A stretch of DNA of 35,956 nucleotides from Bacillus sp. 2B10 (GCA_003946805.1 RPSH01000034.1:1-35956); one strand, 5' to 3'. Positions 7,401-17,360 are shown, counted from the first letter of the stretch. The notes: generated by a model not told the origin, from the sequence alone. A program made the numbers and translations.

Positions 7401-10400
7401 GCCCCCTGCGGCGCAGGTTCGCCGCCGTCGGAGGACCGGTTGCCGCCATCGGGTTCGACGTCCCGGTTGGCGGACGGGGTGTCCTTGCCGCCATGCCCGA
7501 ACAGGCGGAGCACGACGACGAAGAACATCGGCACGAAGAAGATGGCGAGAATGGTGGCGGACAACATGCCGCCGACCACCGCCCGGCCGATCGCATTCTG
7601 CCCGCCGGCACCCGCGCCGGTCGAGATCGCCAGCGGCAGCACGCCGAAGACGAACGCGAGGCTGGTCATCAGGATCGGACGCAGGCGCAGCCGCGCTGCC
7701 TCCACCGCCGCCTCGACCGGGCCCATGCCGTCGCCCATCCGCTCCTCGGCGAACTCCACGATCAGGATCGCGTTCTTCGCCGACACGCCGATGGTCGTGA
7801 TGAGGCCCACCTGCAGGTAGATGTCGTTGTTCAGCCCCGTCAGCCACGCCGCGAGCAGCGCGCCGAGGATGCCCAGCGGCACCACCAGCATGACCGAGAT
7901 CGGCACCGACCAGCTTTCGTACAGCGCGGCAAGGCACAGGAACACGATCAGCAGCGACAGGGCATAGAGCGCCGGCGCCTGACCACCCGACAGCCGTTCC
8001 TCGAACGACAGCCCGGTCCATTCCAGCGCGGTGCCCGGTGGCAGCTTGGCGTGGATTTCCTCCAGCGCCTCCATCGCCGCGCCGGTGCTGAGGCCCGGCC
8101 CCGGCGAGCCTTGCAGCTGCATTGCCGACTGGCCGTTATACCGCGTCAGCTGTACCGGCGCATTGGCCCATTGCAGCGTCGAGAAGGCGGTGAACGGCAC
8201 CATCTGGCCGGTGGCGTTGCGCACGAACAGCTTGCCGACATCCTCCGGGCTCAGGCGGTAGGGCGCATCGGCCTGGACATAGACGCGCTTCACGCGACCG
8301 CGGTCGATGAAGTCGTTGATGTAGCCGCCGCCCCATGCGGTCGCGATCGTCGAGTTGACGTCGGCAAGGTCCAGCCCCAGCGCGCGCGCCTTGTCCTCGT
8401 CGATATTGACCTTGAGCTGCGGTGCATCGTCGAGGCTGAGCGGACGGACCTGCGCGACGCGGGGGTCCTGCGACGCCATGCCGAGCATCATGTTGCGCGC
8501 CTGCAGCAGCTTTTCGTGACCGATACCGCCGGTATCGACCAGCTGCACGTCGAAACCGGTGGCGTTACCAAGTTCCTGCACGGCCGGCGGCACGAGGGCG
8601 AAGATCATGCCGTCCTTGTACTGCATGAACGCACCCATCGCGCGACCGACGATCGACTGCGCCTTGTTCTCGGCCCCGCCGCGTTCGTCCCACGGCTTCA
8701 GGTTCACGAACACCAGACCGGCATTCTGCCCCTGCCCCGCGAAGCTGAACCCGTTGATCGTGAACACGCCGGCGACGTTGGCCGATTCCTGCTTCAGGAA
8801 ATGGTCGCGCACCAGGTTCAGGCCCTTTTCGGTACGGCTGCTCGTCGCACCTGCCGGACCCTGCACCAGCGCCAGCACCGTGCCCTGATCCTCGTCGGGC
8901 AGGAAGCCCGAGGGAAGGCGCGTGAAGACGAACACCATGCCCAGCACGATCAGCAGGTAGACCAGCATCGACCGTTTCCAGCTGCGCGTGGTGCGCCGGA
9001 CGCCGTTCTCGTACTTGTCCTGCCCACGTTCGAACCGGTCGTTGAACCAGCGGAAGAAGCGCGCGAGCAGGCCGTTGCCCTGTTCGTGCTTGTGCGGATC
9101 GTGCGGCTTGAGGATCGTGGCGCACAGCGCGGGCGTCAGGATCAGCGCGACCAGCACCGACAGCACCATCGCCGAGACGATCGTGATCGAGAACTGGCGA
9201 TAGATCACGCCGGTCGATCCGCCGAAGAACGCCATCGGCAGGAACACCGCCGACAGGACCAGGCCGATGCCCACCAGCGCGCCGGTGATCTCGTCCATCG
9301 ACTTGCGCGCGGCCTCACGGGGGCTCAGCCCCTCGGTCTGGATCAGGCGTTCCACGTTCTCGACGACGACGATCGCGTCGTCGACCAGCAGGCCGATCGC
9401 CAGCACCATGCCGAACAACGTCAACGTGTTGATGGTGAACCCGGCCACCGCCATCACGCCGAACGTGCCCAGCAGCACCACCGGCACCGCGATCGTCGGG
9501 ATGATCGTCGCGCGCCAGTTCTGAAGGAACAGGAACATGACGAGGAAGACGAGCACGACGGCTTCGATCAGCGTGTGGATGACCTGTTCGACCGACAGGC
9601 GGACGAACGGGGTGGTGTCGTAGGGGTAGATGACCTTGACGTCGGCGGGCAGGCCCTTGCCGATCTGCTCCGCGCGTTCCTTGACCAGTTCGACTGTGTC
9701 GAGCGCGTTGGCACCCGCGGCCAGCCGCACGCCGAAGCCCGATGCCGGCTTGCCGTTATACTGCACGTCGAAGCCGTAATTCTCGGCCCCGATCTCCACC
9801 CGTGCGACATCGCCCAGCCGGACGACCGCGCCGTCGGCGTTGGTTTTCAGGCGGATGTTGGCAAACTGTTCGGGGGTCTGCAGGCGCGACTGGACGCTGA
9901 CGGTGGCGTTCAGCATCTGCTCCTTGGGCGCCGGCTGCGCGCCGATCTGCCCGGCGGAAACCTGCGCGTTCTGCGCCTGCACCGCCGCGGTCACGTCGGC
10001 TACCGACAGCTGGTAGCTGTTGAGCTTCACCGGATCGAGCCAGATGCGCATCGCATATTGTGCGCCGAACACCTGAAGCTCGCCGACGCCGCTCACGCGG
10101 CTCACCGGGTCCTGGAACTGCGACACGACCATGTCCGACAGATCGGTATTGGTGTGCGATCCATCGGTCGACACGAGGCCGACGACCAGCAGGAAACTGG
10201 CGGCGGACTTGGTGACCTGGATGCCCTGGCGCTGGACTTCCTGCGGCAAGAGCGGGGTCGCCGCCTGCAGCTTGTTCTGCACCTGCACCTGCGCGATGTC
10301 GGGATCGGTGCCCTGTTCGAAGGTCAGCGTGATCGTCACCGTGCCCGCCGACGAGGACGAGGACGAGAAATAGCGCAGGTTGTCGATACCCTTGAGCTGC

Positions 10401-10600
10401 TGCTCGATGATCTGCGTCGTCGTGCGTTCCAGCGTCTCGGCATCGGCGCCGGGATAGGTGGCGGTGATCGCGACGGCGGGCGGCGCGATCTCGGGGAACT
10501 GCGCGATGGGCAGGCTGCGGATCGCGATCGCGCCGGCCAGCATCATCACGATGGCGATGACCCATGCGAAGATGGGTCGGTCGATGAAATAGCGGGACAT
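7397..10600 (-). CDS. RND multidrug efflux pump, AcrB/MexB (HAE1) family
   Basis: Full-length, 1067 residues (E. coli AcrB has 1049). It starts [14 protein letters not shown] and has the two-fold RND layout: one helix, a large periplasmic domain, a helix bundle, then a repeat of this. Proton-relay residues are present: Asp407 and Asp408 in [12 protein letters not shown], and Lys942 in [20 protein letters not shown] near 464-475 is the usual loop. The pump is a proton-driven inner-membrane trimer exporting hydrophobic compounds. The C-terminal tail ([18 protein letters not shown]...) is hydrophilic and longer than in AcrB. It lies six bases after the adaptor gene and overlaps the outer-membrane gene by 4 bp. 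Confidence 0.96.
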   Translation of the reverse strand: MSRYFIDRPIFAWVIAIVMMLAGAIAIRSLPIAQFPEIAPPAVAITATYPGADAETLERTTTQIIEQQLKGIDNLRYFSSSSSSAGTVTITLTFEQGTDPDIAQVQVQNKLQAATPLLPQEVQRQGIQVTKSAASFLLVVGLVSTDGSHTNTDLSDMVVSQFQDPVSRVSGVGELQVFGAQYAMRIWLDPVKLNSYQLSVADVTAAVQAQNAQVSAGQIGAQPAPKEQMLNATVSVQSRLQTPEQFANIRLKTNADGAVVRLGDVARVEIGAENYGFDVQYNGKPASGFGVRLAAGANALDTVELVKERAEQIGKGLPADVKVIYPYDTTPFVRLSVEQVIHTLIEAVVLVFLVMFLFLQNWRATIIPTIAVPVVLLGTFGVMAVAGFTINTLTLFGMVLAIGLLVDDAIVVVENVERLIQTEGLSPREAARKSMDEITGALVGIGLVLSAVFLPMAFFGGSTGVIYRQFSITIVSAMVLSVLVALILTPALCATILKPHDPHKHEQGNGLLARFFRWFNDRFERGQDKYENGVRRTTRSWKRSMLVYLLIVLGMVFVFTRLPSGFLPDEDQGTVLALVQGPAGATSSRTEKGLNLVRDHFLKQESANVAGVFTINGFSFAGQGQNAGLVFVNLKPWDERGGAENKAQSIVGRAMGAFMQYKDGMIFALVPPAVQELGNATGFDVQLVDTGGIGHEKLLQARNMMLGMASQDPRVAQVRPLSLDDAPQLKVNIDEDKARALGLDLADVNSTIATAWGGGYINDFIDRGRVKRVYVQADAPYRLSPEDVGKLFVRNATGQMVPFTAFSTLQWANAPVQLTRYNGQSAMQLQGSPGPGLSTGAAMEALEEIHAKLPPGTALEWTGLSFEERLSGGQAPALYALSLLIVFLCLAALYESWSVPISVMLVVPLGILGALLAAWLTGLNNDIYLQVGLITTIGVSAKNAILIVEFAEERMGDGMGPVEAAVEAARLRLRPILMTSLAFVFGVLPLAISTGAGAGGQNAIGRAVVGGMLSATILAIFFVPMFFVVVLRLFGHGGKDTPSANRDVEPDGGNRSSDGGEPAPQGA

Positions 10601-10606
10601 GGCTGG

Positions 10607-11803
10607 TTACTTCGCCTGTGCCTGAGGTGCGCCGCCGGGAGCGCCGGCCGGGGCGCCGCCCTGCGGTGCCTGGCCCGGCTTCCACGGATAGCCCTTTACC
10701 GGCGTGCCGGGCTGGAGCATCTGCGCGCCCTCGATCACGACCTTGTCGCCCGGCTGCAACCCGCCCGACACCAGCCACTGGTCGCCGATCGTCCGCTCGG
10801 TCTTGAGCTGGCGCGGAGCCAGCTTGCCGTCGGCACCGATCACCAGCACGGTGGCACTGCCGGTCGGGTCGCGGGTCACTGCGCGCTGCGGCACCAGCAT
10901 GCCGTTCGCCTTCGTCCCCTCGACCAGTTCGGCGCGGACGTACATGCCCGGCAGCAACAGCCCGCGCGGGTTGGAGAAGACCGCCCGGATCGCCTGCGTC
11001 CCCGTCGCCGGATCGACCGTGACGTCGGTGAACTTCAGCGTCCCCTCGATCGGATAGGTGCTGCCGTCCTCCAGCTTCAGCCGGACGCGCGCGGCATTGC
11101 CGCCACGCGACAGGTCGCCGCCCATGATCTGCCGGCGCAGCTTGAGCAGGTCGGCGCTCGACTGCTGGATGTCGACATACATCGGATCGATTCGCTGGAT
11201 CGTCGCCAGCGCATTGGTCTGCGCCGCCGACACCAGCGCGCCGGTGGTGAATACCGACCGGCCGATCCGGCCCGAAATGGGCGCGGTGATGGTCGTGCGC
11301 GACAGATCGATCTGCGCCTGCCGGACCGCGGCACGCTGCGCTGCAATATCGGCCTCGGCCTGCTGCGCGCCGGTGATCGCATTGTCATATTCCTGGCGGC
11401 TGATCGCGTTGATCTTGACCAGTTCGCCATAGCGCCGCGCGAGGTTGCGGGTCGATGCGATCGACGCCTGCGCCCGTGCCAGCGCCGCCCGCGCGCTCGC
11501 GATCGCCGCCTGATAGGGTGACGGATCGATGCGATAGAGCGGCTGCCCCTGGCGGACATAATCCCCCTCCTGGAACAGGCGGGCGAGGATCAGGCCATTG
11601 ACCTGCGGGCGGACGTCCGAGGTCTCGTACGCGGCGGTGCGGCCGGGCAATTCTGTGGTCAGCGTGACCGGCTGTGCCTGCACGGTCACGAACCCGACCT
11701 GCGGCGGCCCCTGCGGCGCCTGCTGTTGCTGCTGGTCGCCGCCACCGCTTCCGCAAGCCGAAAGGATGAGCGCCAATGCCAATGGGGCCATGCGATTTTT
11801 CAT
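10607..11803 (-). CDS. RND efflux periplasmic adaptor, AcrA/MexA family
   Basis: A 398-residue membrane-fusion protein. I chose ATG 11803 because GAGG lies six bases upstream and a signal sequence with lipobox LSAC (Cys17) follows at once; the upstream extension of the frame would spoil this. A Gln-rich linker (QQQQQ) follows the lipid anchor. Then come a lipoyl-like half (RPQVNGLILARLF), a helical hairpin at about 97-169, the second half (TITAPISGRIGRS, 171-183), a beta-barrel domain and a Gly/Pro/Ala-rich tail. It is the first gene of the efflux operon, directly downstream of the 20-bp palindrome. Confidence 0.94.
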   Translation of the reverse strand: MKNRMAPLALALILSACGSGGGDQQQQQAPQGPPQVGFVTVQAQPVTLTTELPGRTAAYETSDVRPQVNGLILARLFQEGDYVRQGQPLYRIDPSPYQAAIASARAALARAQASIASTRNLARRYGELVKINAISRQEYDNAITGAQQAEADIAAQRAAVRQAQIDLSRTTITAPISGRIGRSVFTTGALVSAAQTNALATIQRIDPMYVDIQQSSADLLKLRRQIMGGDLSRGGNAARVRLKLEDGSTYPIEGTLKFTDVTVDPATGTQAIRAVFSNPRGLLLPGMYVRAELVEGTKANGMLVPQRAVTRDPTGSATVLVIGADGKLAPRQLKTERTIGDQWLVSGGLQPGDKVVIEGAQMLQPGTPVKGYPWKPGQAPQGGAPAGAPGGAPQAQAK

Positions 11804-11829
11804 GAACGTCCTCGACGGATGTGCTAAAC

Positions 11830-11849
11830 GTGAGTGATCGATCACTCAC
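11830..11849. promoter_or_regulatory. Perfect 20-bp palindrome, probable TetR operator
   Basis: GTGAGTGATCGATCACTCAC is perfectly self-complementary. It sits between the divergent adaptor (start 11803) and TetR (start about 11880) genes, 27 bases upstream of the adaptor ATG. Local TetR-type repressors normally bind such sites and control both their own gene and the pump. Binding is inferred from position and symmetry. Confidence 0.75.
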
Positions 11850-11879
11850 ACATTGGCGGCGCGTACGCCGCCGGAGCGG

Positions 11880-12581
11880 ATGTGGCAAGAGGTTACAGGT
11901 GAATCTGACGTGAATTTGTTGCAGTGCGGAGAGGCGTGTCGTGCCAGTCGGGCGGTGGCGCGACGCGAAAAATTGGTGATGGTGGCCCGCAGGCTGTTTT
12001 CGGAAAACGGTTTCCACGGAACCGGCGTCGCACAGATCGCCGCCGAGTCGGGAATCAAGGTTGGGCAGATCTATCGCGACTTCGCCGACAAGGAGGCGAT
12101 CGTCGCCGAGATCGTCGAGAACGACCTGCGGCTGTTCCTGCACGAAGCGGAGATCGCGCAGGCGGTGGAGAGTCGCGACATCGCGGCGATCCGCGACTGG
12201 CTGCGCATGTTCATGCGCTGCGGCGAGGCGACCGAGGCGCGCGCGCTGATGCCCGAGATCCTGGCGGAGGCCGCCCGCAACGACCGGATCAAGGGGATCG
12301 CCCACACCATCAACCGCCGGGTCAAACGCGCGCTGGTACAGGCGCTGACCGCACTCGCCCCCCATGCCGATCAGGCGGACGCCCGGCACGAACTGGCCGA
12401 GACGATCCTGACCTGGGGTGCTGGCATCATGCATCGTCGCATCGCCGACCCGGATTTCGACGAGGAGGCCGCCTACCGACGGATGTCCGCGCACGTCGAT
12501 ACGGCGATCGATCGGATGCTGGGGTCGCCGCCATACCCTATGCTCCAAAAAGATCATTGCGGTTTCGTGACAACGTCCTAA
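11880..12581 (+). CDS. TetR-family repressor of the divergent RND operon
   Basis: A 233-residue regulator when read from ATG 11880. TTG 11853 and GTG 11910 are alternatives, and the ribosome sites do not settle it. The N-terminal helix-turn-helix covers about 30-76 (VMVARRLFSENGFHGTG, VAQIAAESGIKVGQIYRDF). The rest is helical and should be the ligand-binding and dimer domain. By analogy with AcrR-like proteins it would release the palindrome at 11830-11849 on binding a pump substrate. The C-terminal end carries a phenylalanine-containing tail. Two strong hairpins lie just after the stop. Confidence 0.88.
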   Translation: MWQEVTGESDVNLLQCGEACRASRAVARREKLVMVARRLFSENGFHGTGVAQIAAESGIKVGQIYRDFADKEAIVAEIVENDLRLFLHEAEIAQAVESRDIAAIRDWLRMFMRCGEATEARALMPEILAEAARNDRIKGIAHTINRRVKRALVQALTALAPHADQADARHELAETILTWGAGIMHRRIADPDFDEEAAYRRMSAHVDTAIDRMLGSPPYPMLQKDHCGFVTTS

Positions 12582-12583
12582 AA

Positions 12584-12615
12584 CGACTGCCGCGCACTCC
12601 CTTGCGCGGCAGTCG
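12584..12615. terminator. 13-bp perfect hairpin between convergent genes
   Basis: CGACTGCCGCGCA (12584-12596) pairs fully with TGCGCGGCAGTCG (12603-12615) around CTCCCT. It begins three bases after the TetR stop. With the next hairpin it separates the TetR gene from the convergent acetyltransferase gene. Confidence 0.65.
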
Positions 12616-12618
12616 CAG

Positions 12619-12644
12619 GCCCCGTCCGGTCCCCCGGACGGGGC
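12619..12644. terminator. 11-bp hairpin, probable bidirectional terminator
   Basis: GCCCCGTCCGG (12619-12629) pairs with CCGGACGGGGC (12634-12644) around a 4-base loop, TCCC, followed by TTGT. It lies between two convergent stop codons and is a good candidate for terminating both transcripts. Confidence 0.65.
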
Positions 12645-12662
12645 TTGTCGGTTCGGCGCCCC

Positions 12663-13193
12663 TCATGCGATGCCGCGCTCCAGCACGACGAACGCCAGTG
12701 TATCGACGCGCGGCAGGCCGAAACGGGGATCGTCCATGGGAAACGGCCGCGTCTCGCCGGTCGCGCGATAGCCCTGCCGTTCATACCACGCGATCAGTTC
12801 GCCGCGCGCGGCGATGACCGTCATCTCCATCCGGGTACTGCCATGGACGTCGCGGGCATGCGCTTCGGCTGCGGCGACCAGCCCGCGCCCCAGCCCGCCC
12901 GCCTGCCGATCGGGCCGCACCGCCAGCAGCCCGAGCGTCGAAACGCCCACCCCTGCCTGCCCGACCTGAACACATCCGATCGCCGATCCGTCGCGCCCGG
13001 CGATCAGGATCGCCTTGTCGGGGTCGCCGATCGCCTCGGCCAGCGCCTGCGGGTCCGTCCGCTGACCGCCCAGCAGGTCCGCCTCGTGCGTCCAGCCGCC
13101 GCGTGCGCTGTCGCCGCGAAACGCCGATTCGACCAGCGCATGCAGCGCAGGAATGTCCGCCGCGGTCGCCATCCGGATCGCTGCCCCGATCAC
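12663..13193 (-). CDS. GNAT-family N-acetyltransferase in the MFS efflux operon
   Basis: A 176-residue single-domain acetyltransferase. The acetyl-CoA site motif QAGGLG (97-102) follows the strand LGLLAVRPD, and a C-terminal LIAWYERQGYRATGE segment is typical of GNAT motif B. The substrate cannot be told from sequence. It starts at GTG 13193, which overlaps the TGA of the NodT-like gene (GTGA, 13190-13193), so it is translationally tied to the exporter operon. Modification of an exported compound or of a drug is a reasonable inference, but a housekeeping substrate is equally possible. Confidence 0.85.
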   Translation of the reverse strand: MIGAAIRMATAADIPALHALVESAFRGDSARGGWTHEADLLGGQRTDPQALAEAIGDPDKAILIAGRDGSAIGCVQVGQAGVGVSTLGLLAVRPDRQAGGLGRGLVAAAEAHARDVHGSTRMEMTVIAARGELIAWYERQGYRATGETRPFPMDDPRFGLPRVDTLAFVVLERGIA

Positions 13194-14554
13194 CGGCCCG
13201 CCCCCCAGCCGCCGCCCATCGCCTGATACAGCGCGACCAGCGCGGTCAGTTGATCGGCGCGCACCTGTTCCAGCGACAATTCGGCGCTGAACAACGCCCG
13301 CTGCGCATCGAGCTGTTCGAGATACGGGCTGTAGCCCGCACGATAGCGGTTGGTCGCATGGCGCAGCGCCTCGGCCGTCGCGGTCCGCTGCGTCTCCAGC
13401 GCGCGGCGCTGCGCCCCCAGCCGGTCGACCGCCGCCAGCGCATCCTCGACCTCGCGGAACGCGGTGAGCACGCTGCGCTGATAGGCGAACGCCGCCTGAT
13501 CGCGCCGCGCGGTCGCGGCATCGTAATTGCCGCGCAGCTGCCCGCCGCGGAACAGCGGCGCCAGCACGCTCGCCCCGATCGACCAGATGCCGACCGGATT
13601 GGGCAGCGCGCTCGACAACACCTCACCGGTCGATCCGGTCAGGCGCAGCTGCGGCAGGAACTGCGCGCGCGCCGCGGCCAGCGACGCATCGCTCGCCGCC
13701 AGCGTCGCCTCCGCCTGCGCGATGTCGGGGCGGCGGCGCAGCAGGTCGCTGGGCAGGCCGGCGGGGATCGGTGGCGGCACCAGCGCGTCGAGCGCCGCCC
13801 CCCGCGCGATCGGGCGCGGCGGCGTGCCGGTCAGCAGCGCCAGCGCATTCTCCTGCCGCCTCGCCAGCAGCTCCAGCTGCGGCAGCGTCTGGGTGACGGC
13901 GGCATATTCCGCCTCGGCCTGTCGCAGTTCGAGCTGCGAGGTATAGCCGGCCTCCGCCCGCGACCGGGCGATACGCAGCGCCTCGCCGCGCGACGCGATG
14001 GTCGCGCGCACCGTCCCGATCCGCGCGTCCAGCCCGCGCAGCGTGACGTAGCCGCTGGCGGTGGCCGCCGCGACCGACAGCCGCGCCGCATCGGCGGCGG
14101 CGGCAGCGGCATCGCCGGTCAGCCGCGCGGCGTCGATCGTCCGCCCGACCCGCCCGAACAGGTCGACCTCATAGGCCGACTGAAACACCGGTTGCAGCGA
14201 CGTGCCGGTGGCGGCCGTCCCGAATGCGTTGAGCGCGCGCTGTTCGATCAGCCCGACCCCGGCATCCAGCGTCGGGAAGCGCGCCGCCCGCGCCACCCGC
14301 TCGCTCGCCCGCGCCTCGGCGACGCGACCGAGCGCGATCGCGATATCGGGGTTGTTGGCCAGCGCCGCCTGCACCAGCCGGGTCAGTTCGGGATCGCCGA
14401 ACCCCTGCCACCAGTCGGCGGCGATCGGCGCGCTGCCCGGCAGCGGCGTCCGCCAGCCGGGCGGCGGCGTCACGCCGGCCGCCTGCGGACGCGGCCGCTC
14501 CGCCGGGGTACAGCCCGCCAGCGCGATCAGCGCGATCAGCGCGCGCCGCCTCAT
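13190..14554 (-). CDS. Outer-membrane efflux lipoprotein, NodT family (MFS system)
   Basis: A 454-residue outer-membrane factor. A short signal ends in LAGC (lipobox, Cys15). The protein has the usual WWQGFGDPELTRLVQAAL segment near residues 48-65, AYEVDLFGRVGRT in the first half, LLRRRPD at the half boundary, and FREVEDALA plus LVALYQAMGGGW near the end. ATG 14554 overlaps the adaptor's TGA (ATGA). It would form the outer-membrane exit for the EmrAB-like pair upstream. Its sequence differs clearly from the RND-linked NodT protein at 5928-7400, so this is not a recent duplicate. Confidence 0.9.
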   Translation of the reverse strand: MRRRALIALIALAGCTPAERPRPQAAGVTPPPGWRTPLPGSAPIAADWWQGFGDPELTRLVQAALANNPDIAIALGRVAEARASERVARAARFPTLDAGVGLIEQRALNAFGTAATGTSLQPVFQSAYEVDLFGRVGRTIDAARLTGDAAAAAADAARLSVAAATASGYVTLRGLDARIGTVRATIASRGEALRIARSRAEAGYTSQLELRQAEAEYAAVTQTLPQLELLARRQENALALLTGTPPRPIARGAALDALVPPPIPAGLPSDLLRRRPDIAQAEATLAASDASLAAARAQFLPQLRLTGSTGEVLSSALPNPVGIWSIGASVLAPLFRGGQLRGNYDAATARRDQAAFAYQRSVLTAFREVEDALAAVDRLGAQRRALETQRTATAEALRHATNRYRAGYSPYLEQLDAQRALFSAELSLEQVRADQLTALVALYQAMGGGWGAGR

Positions 14555-15699
14555 CGTGCCGCCGGCGACACGCCGCTGCGCGTATCGACCCGCGCCTCGA
14601 CCGACATGCCCGGCCGCAGCCGCCGGAACAGCGGGTCGGCGCGGTCGACCGCGATGCGCACCGGGATACGCTGCGCCACCTTCACGAAATTGCCGGTGGC
14701 GTTGTCCGCGCGGATCACGGCGAACTCGTTGGCGGCGGCAGGCGCGATCCGCTCCACCCTGCCCCGCAATTCGGCATGGTCGAGCGCGTCGACCCGGATC
14801 GTCGCCGGTTGCCCCGGTGCCATCCGCGCGGTCTGCGCTTCCTTGAAATTCGCCGTGACCCACACCGTCGGCGGGACGAGGAACATCATCTGCGTCCCCG
14901 CCGTGACATATTGGCCCAGCCGCACCCCGACCTCGCCCAGCCGCCCGGCCTGCGGCGCACGGATGACGGTGTTGGCAAGGTCGATCTGCGCCAGCCGTAC
15001 CGCGGCCTGCGCATTCTCGACCGCCGCGGTCAGCCCGCCGCGCCCCACCGTGACGGTGCGCACCTGTTCCTGGGCGACGCTGCGCTGCGCCTGCGCCTGC
15101 ACGACGCCCGCCTCGGCCGCGCGCAGCGCCGCCAGCGTCTGGTCGCGTTCGCGCAACGACACCGATCCCTCGCGCACCAGATCGTTGACGCGCGCCATGT
15201 CGGCCTGTGCGCGGGCCAGCTGCGCCCGGGCGTTCTGCACCGCCGCCGCCTGTCCGCCCAGACTCGCCTCGCTCGAGCGTTCGCTCTGCTGCGAATTGGC
15301 GAGGTTCGCCTGCTGCGCCGCCAGCTGCGCGCGCGCCTGATCGACGCGCTGGCGATAGATGCGGTCGTCGATCCGCGCGAGCACCTGCCCCGCCTGCACG
15401 CTCTCGAAATCGCGGACCAGTACCTGCGTGACGTACCCGTTGACCTGCGGCGCGATGATCGTCGTCTGCCCGCGGACATAGGCGTTGTCGGTCGCCTGGA
15501 CCCTGCTGCCGAACGGCCACAGCCCCCACGCATGGAGCGCCAGCGCGATGCCGCCCAGCAGCAGCGCGACGAAGCCGATCGTCGATTTCAGCCCACCGCG
15601 CGGCGGGGCCCAGCCGCGCGCGCGCGTCGGTTCCGCCGGCACCTCGACCGGATCGGCCAGCCGTTCCGCTTCGTCCCTCGATAGATTGGTATCGGTCAT
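14551..15699 (-). CDS. HlyD/EmrA-type membrane-fusion adaptor
   Basis: A 382-residue protein with a cytoplasmic N-terminal stretch, one membrane helix (about 40-62) and the motif ATDNAYVRG at 69-77, diagnostic of the EmrA subfamily. A lipoyl-like half (APQVNGYVTQVLVRD) leads into a long helical hairpin with many Ala, Gln and Arg residues (about 115-235). The second half follows (VIRAPQAGRLGEVGVRLGQYV) and then a beta-barrel part. It bridges the MFS pump to the outer-membrane channel. ATG 15699 overlaps the pump's TGA (ATGA), which decides this start over longer versions of the frame. Confidence 0.92.
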   Translation of the reverse strand: MTDTNLSRDEAERLADPVEVPAEPTRARGWAPPRGGLKSTIGFVALLLGGIALALHAWGLWPFGSRVQATDNAYVRGQTTIIAPQVNGYVTQVLVRDFESVQAGQVLARIDDRIYRQRVDQARAQLAAQQANLANSQQSERSSEASLGGQAAAVQNARAQLARAQADMARVNDLVREGSVSLRERDQTLAALRAAEAGVVQAQAQRSVAQEQVRTVTVGRGGLTAAVENAQAAVRLAQIDLANTVIRAPQAGRLGEVGVRLGQYVTAGTQMMFLVPPTVWVTANFKEAQTARMAPGQPATIRVDALDHAELRGRVERIAPAAANEFAVIRADNATGNFVKVAQRIPVRIAVDRADPLFRRLRPGMSVEARVDTRSGVSPAAR

Positions 15700-17360
15700 G
15701 ACATCTGCTTCTGTCGCATCCGCTGGACCGCCGCCAGATCGGCGGCGAGCGGGTTCTGGCCGCTGAGACGGAAGCGCAGCCACAGCGCCCCCAGCCACAG
15801 CACCACCCCGGCCGCGACGATCGCGACGCCCAGGAACACATCGTTATAGGCAAGGATATTGGCTTCGCGCGTCACCTGCTGGCCCAGCAGGCCCGCGCCC
15901 GACGCCTGTCGCAGCACCGGATCGCCCAGCACCCGGGCATATGCACCGCCCAGCTGCTGGATCCGCTGCACGACCAACGGGTCGGTCGCGGTCAGGCTCT
16001 GGGTCAGTTCGAACGCATGATATTTCTCGCGCACGATCTGGAACGAGCCCAGCAGCGCGGTGCCGGCAAGGCCGCCCAGCGTCTGGGTGATGCTGAAGAT
16101 CGCCGAGAAGCTGATGATATGGCTCGGCCCCCGCGCCAATGCGCGGAAGATACCGATCATCACCATCGGCCCAAGGAAATAGAGCGCGGCGAACGCGATG
16201 ATCGCCTGGCTGAGATACAGGCTGGACGGGCGTGTCAGGTTGGTCGAATCCGAATCCATCCACGCGCCGATGCCGATCAGCGCGACGGCGATCACCACCG
16301 GCTTGTAAAGGTCCTGCATGTTCAGCGTCTTGAGGCTGACGACGATCCCGGCGATCGACGCCAGCGTCATGACGAGGCTGAGCGTCACCAGCTGGTCGTT
16401 GCCCATGCCGACGACCGTCAACAGCCCGACCGTGCCGAACGTCTGTTCGGACAGCAGGATGCGCAGCGACGCCGCCACCGCCGCGAACCGGACGATGTTG
16501 CGCCCCAGCATCCAGCGCGTGTTCAGCAGCGGGTTGGCGCGGTTATGCTCGATCAGCAGCGCGCCGCCGATCAGCGGGATTGCGGCGGCGGTGGCGTATC
16601 CCAGCCACGGCGTCGACCACCACTGGATGCGCCCCTGCACCAACACCGCGCACAGCAGCGCCACGCCCGGCGCGAACAGCGCGAAGGTCAGGAAATCGAT
16701 CCGCTCGAACGCCGGCGTCCGCTCCGACGGCGGCAACCGCAGCAGCGCGACCGAGGCGAGGCACATCACCGTCAGTCCCAGTTCGAACAGGAACAGCGCC
16801 TCGATCCGCCCGTCGGCCAGCAGCAGCGGCGACAGCGTCCGCGCCAGCGGCAGCGCGACCTGCGACGCGCCGAAACCGATAATCATGCCGGACAGTCGCG
16901 CGGCGGCGGACAGCGACTGCATGATGTAGAGGAAGCACAGCGTGGTCAGCGCGCTGCCCGCGACCCCCGCCGCGCCGCGCACGATCAGCTGCACGCCATA
17001 GCTGTGCACGAACAGCTGCAGGACGTTCAGCACGAGGAACGCGAGCAGGAAGATGCGGGTGAAGCGCTGCAGCCCGAATTGCTGGCGGAACTTGATGAGC
17101 AGCATCGACATGCACACGCTGGTCATCGAATAGATCGCAGTCAGCCACCCGCCCTCGACCGGGGTCAGCCCCAGCGATCCCTGGATCTGCGGCAGGTTGG
17201 CGATCAGCAGCCCGTTGTTGAACCCGCCGGTCACGCCCAGCAGGATGCCGATCGCGAAATAACCGATCCGCCGCCCGAACGGATGGTCGGGCGTCGCGGG
17301 GGAACCGGGCAGGAACGGCCGCTCGTGCGGCTTGAATTCATACGCCGGGGCGATCGCCAT
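15696..17360 (-). CDS. MFS drug exporter, DHA2/EmrB-like
   Basis: A 554-residue membrane protein with about 14 hydrophobic segments, the size and topology of the DHA2 family. The first helix region reads GYFAIGILLGVTGGFNNGLL, followed by NLPQIQGSLGLTPVEGGWL, the conserved loop of EmrB-like pumps. A periplasmic helical segment lies near the C terminus before the last helix, as usual. ATG 17360 is preceded closely by GGAG; the frame continues upstream only through repeat sequence, so longer starts are unlikely. First gene of a four-gene operon (pump, adaptor, outer-membrane factor, acetyltransferase). Substrates are probably hydrophobic or aromatic compounds, by family only. Confidence 0.9.
   Translation of the reverse strand: MAIAPAYEFKPHERPFLPGSPATPDHPFGRRIGYFAIGILLGVTGGFNNGLLIANLPQIQGSLGLTPVEGGWLTAIYSMTSVCMSMLLIKFRQQFGLQRFTRIFLLAFLVLNVLQLFVHSYGVQLIVRGAAGVAGSALTTLCFLYIMQSLSAAARLSGMIIGFGASQVALPLARTLSPLLLADGRIEALFLFELGLTVMCLASVALLRLPPSERTPAFERIDFLTFALFAPGVALLCAVLVQGRIQWWSTPWLGYATAAAIPLIGGALLIEHNRANPLLNTRWMLGRNIVRFAAVAASLRILLSEQTFGTVGLLTVVGMGNDQLVTLSLVMTLASIAGIVVSLKTLNMQDLYKPVVIAVALIGIGAWMDSDSTNLTRPSSLYLSQAIIAFAALYFLGPMVMIGIFRALARGPSHIISFSAIFSITQTLGGLAGTALLGSFQIVREKYHAFELTQSLTATDPLVVQRIQQLGGAYARVLGDPVLRQASGAGLLGQQVTREANILAYNDVFLGVAIVAAGVVLWLGALWLRFRLSGQNPLAADLAAVQRMRQKQMS

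Noticed and set aside
7401..8021. N-terminal extension of the NodT frame up to 8021
   Set aside because: It lies opposite no gene but inside the RND pump gene in another frame, has no ribosome site and would bury the lipoprotein signal. The ATGA overlap at 7400-7397 explains the true start.
7493..11521. A 1342-codon open frame on the plus strand, opposite the RND pump and adaptor genes
   Set aside because: It is rich in Arg, His, Gln and Asp without any domain pattern, as expected for the antisense of GC-rich coding DNA. The minus strand encodes complete RND proteins here.
14555..15853. Long upstream extension of the second NodT frame, giving 887 codons
   Set aside because: It runs through the EmrA-like gene in a different frame. 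The signal peptide and lipobox begin at 14554.
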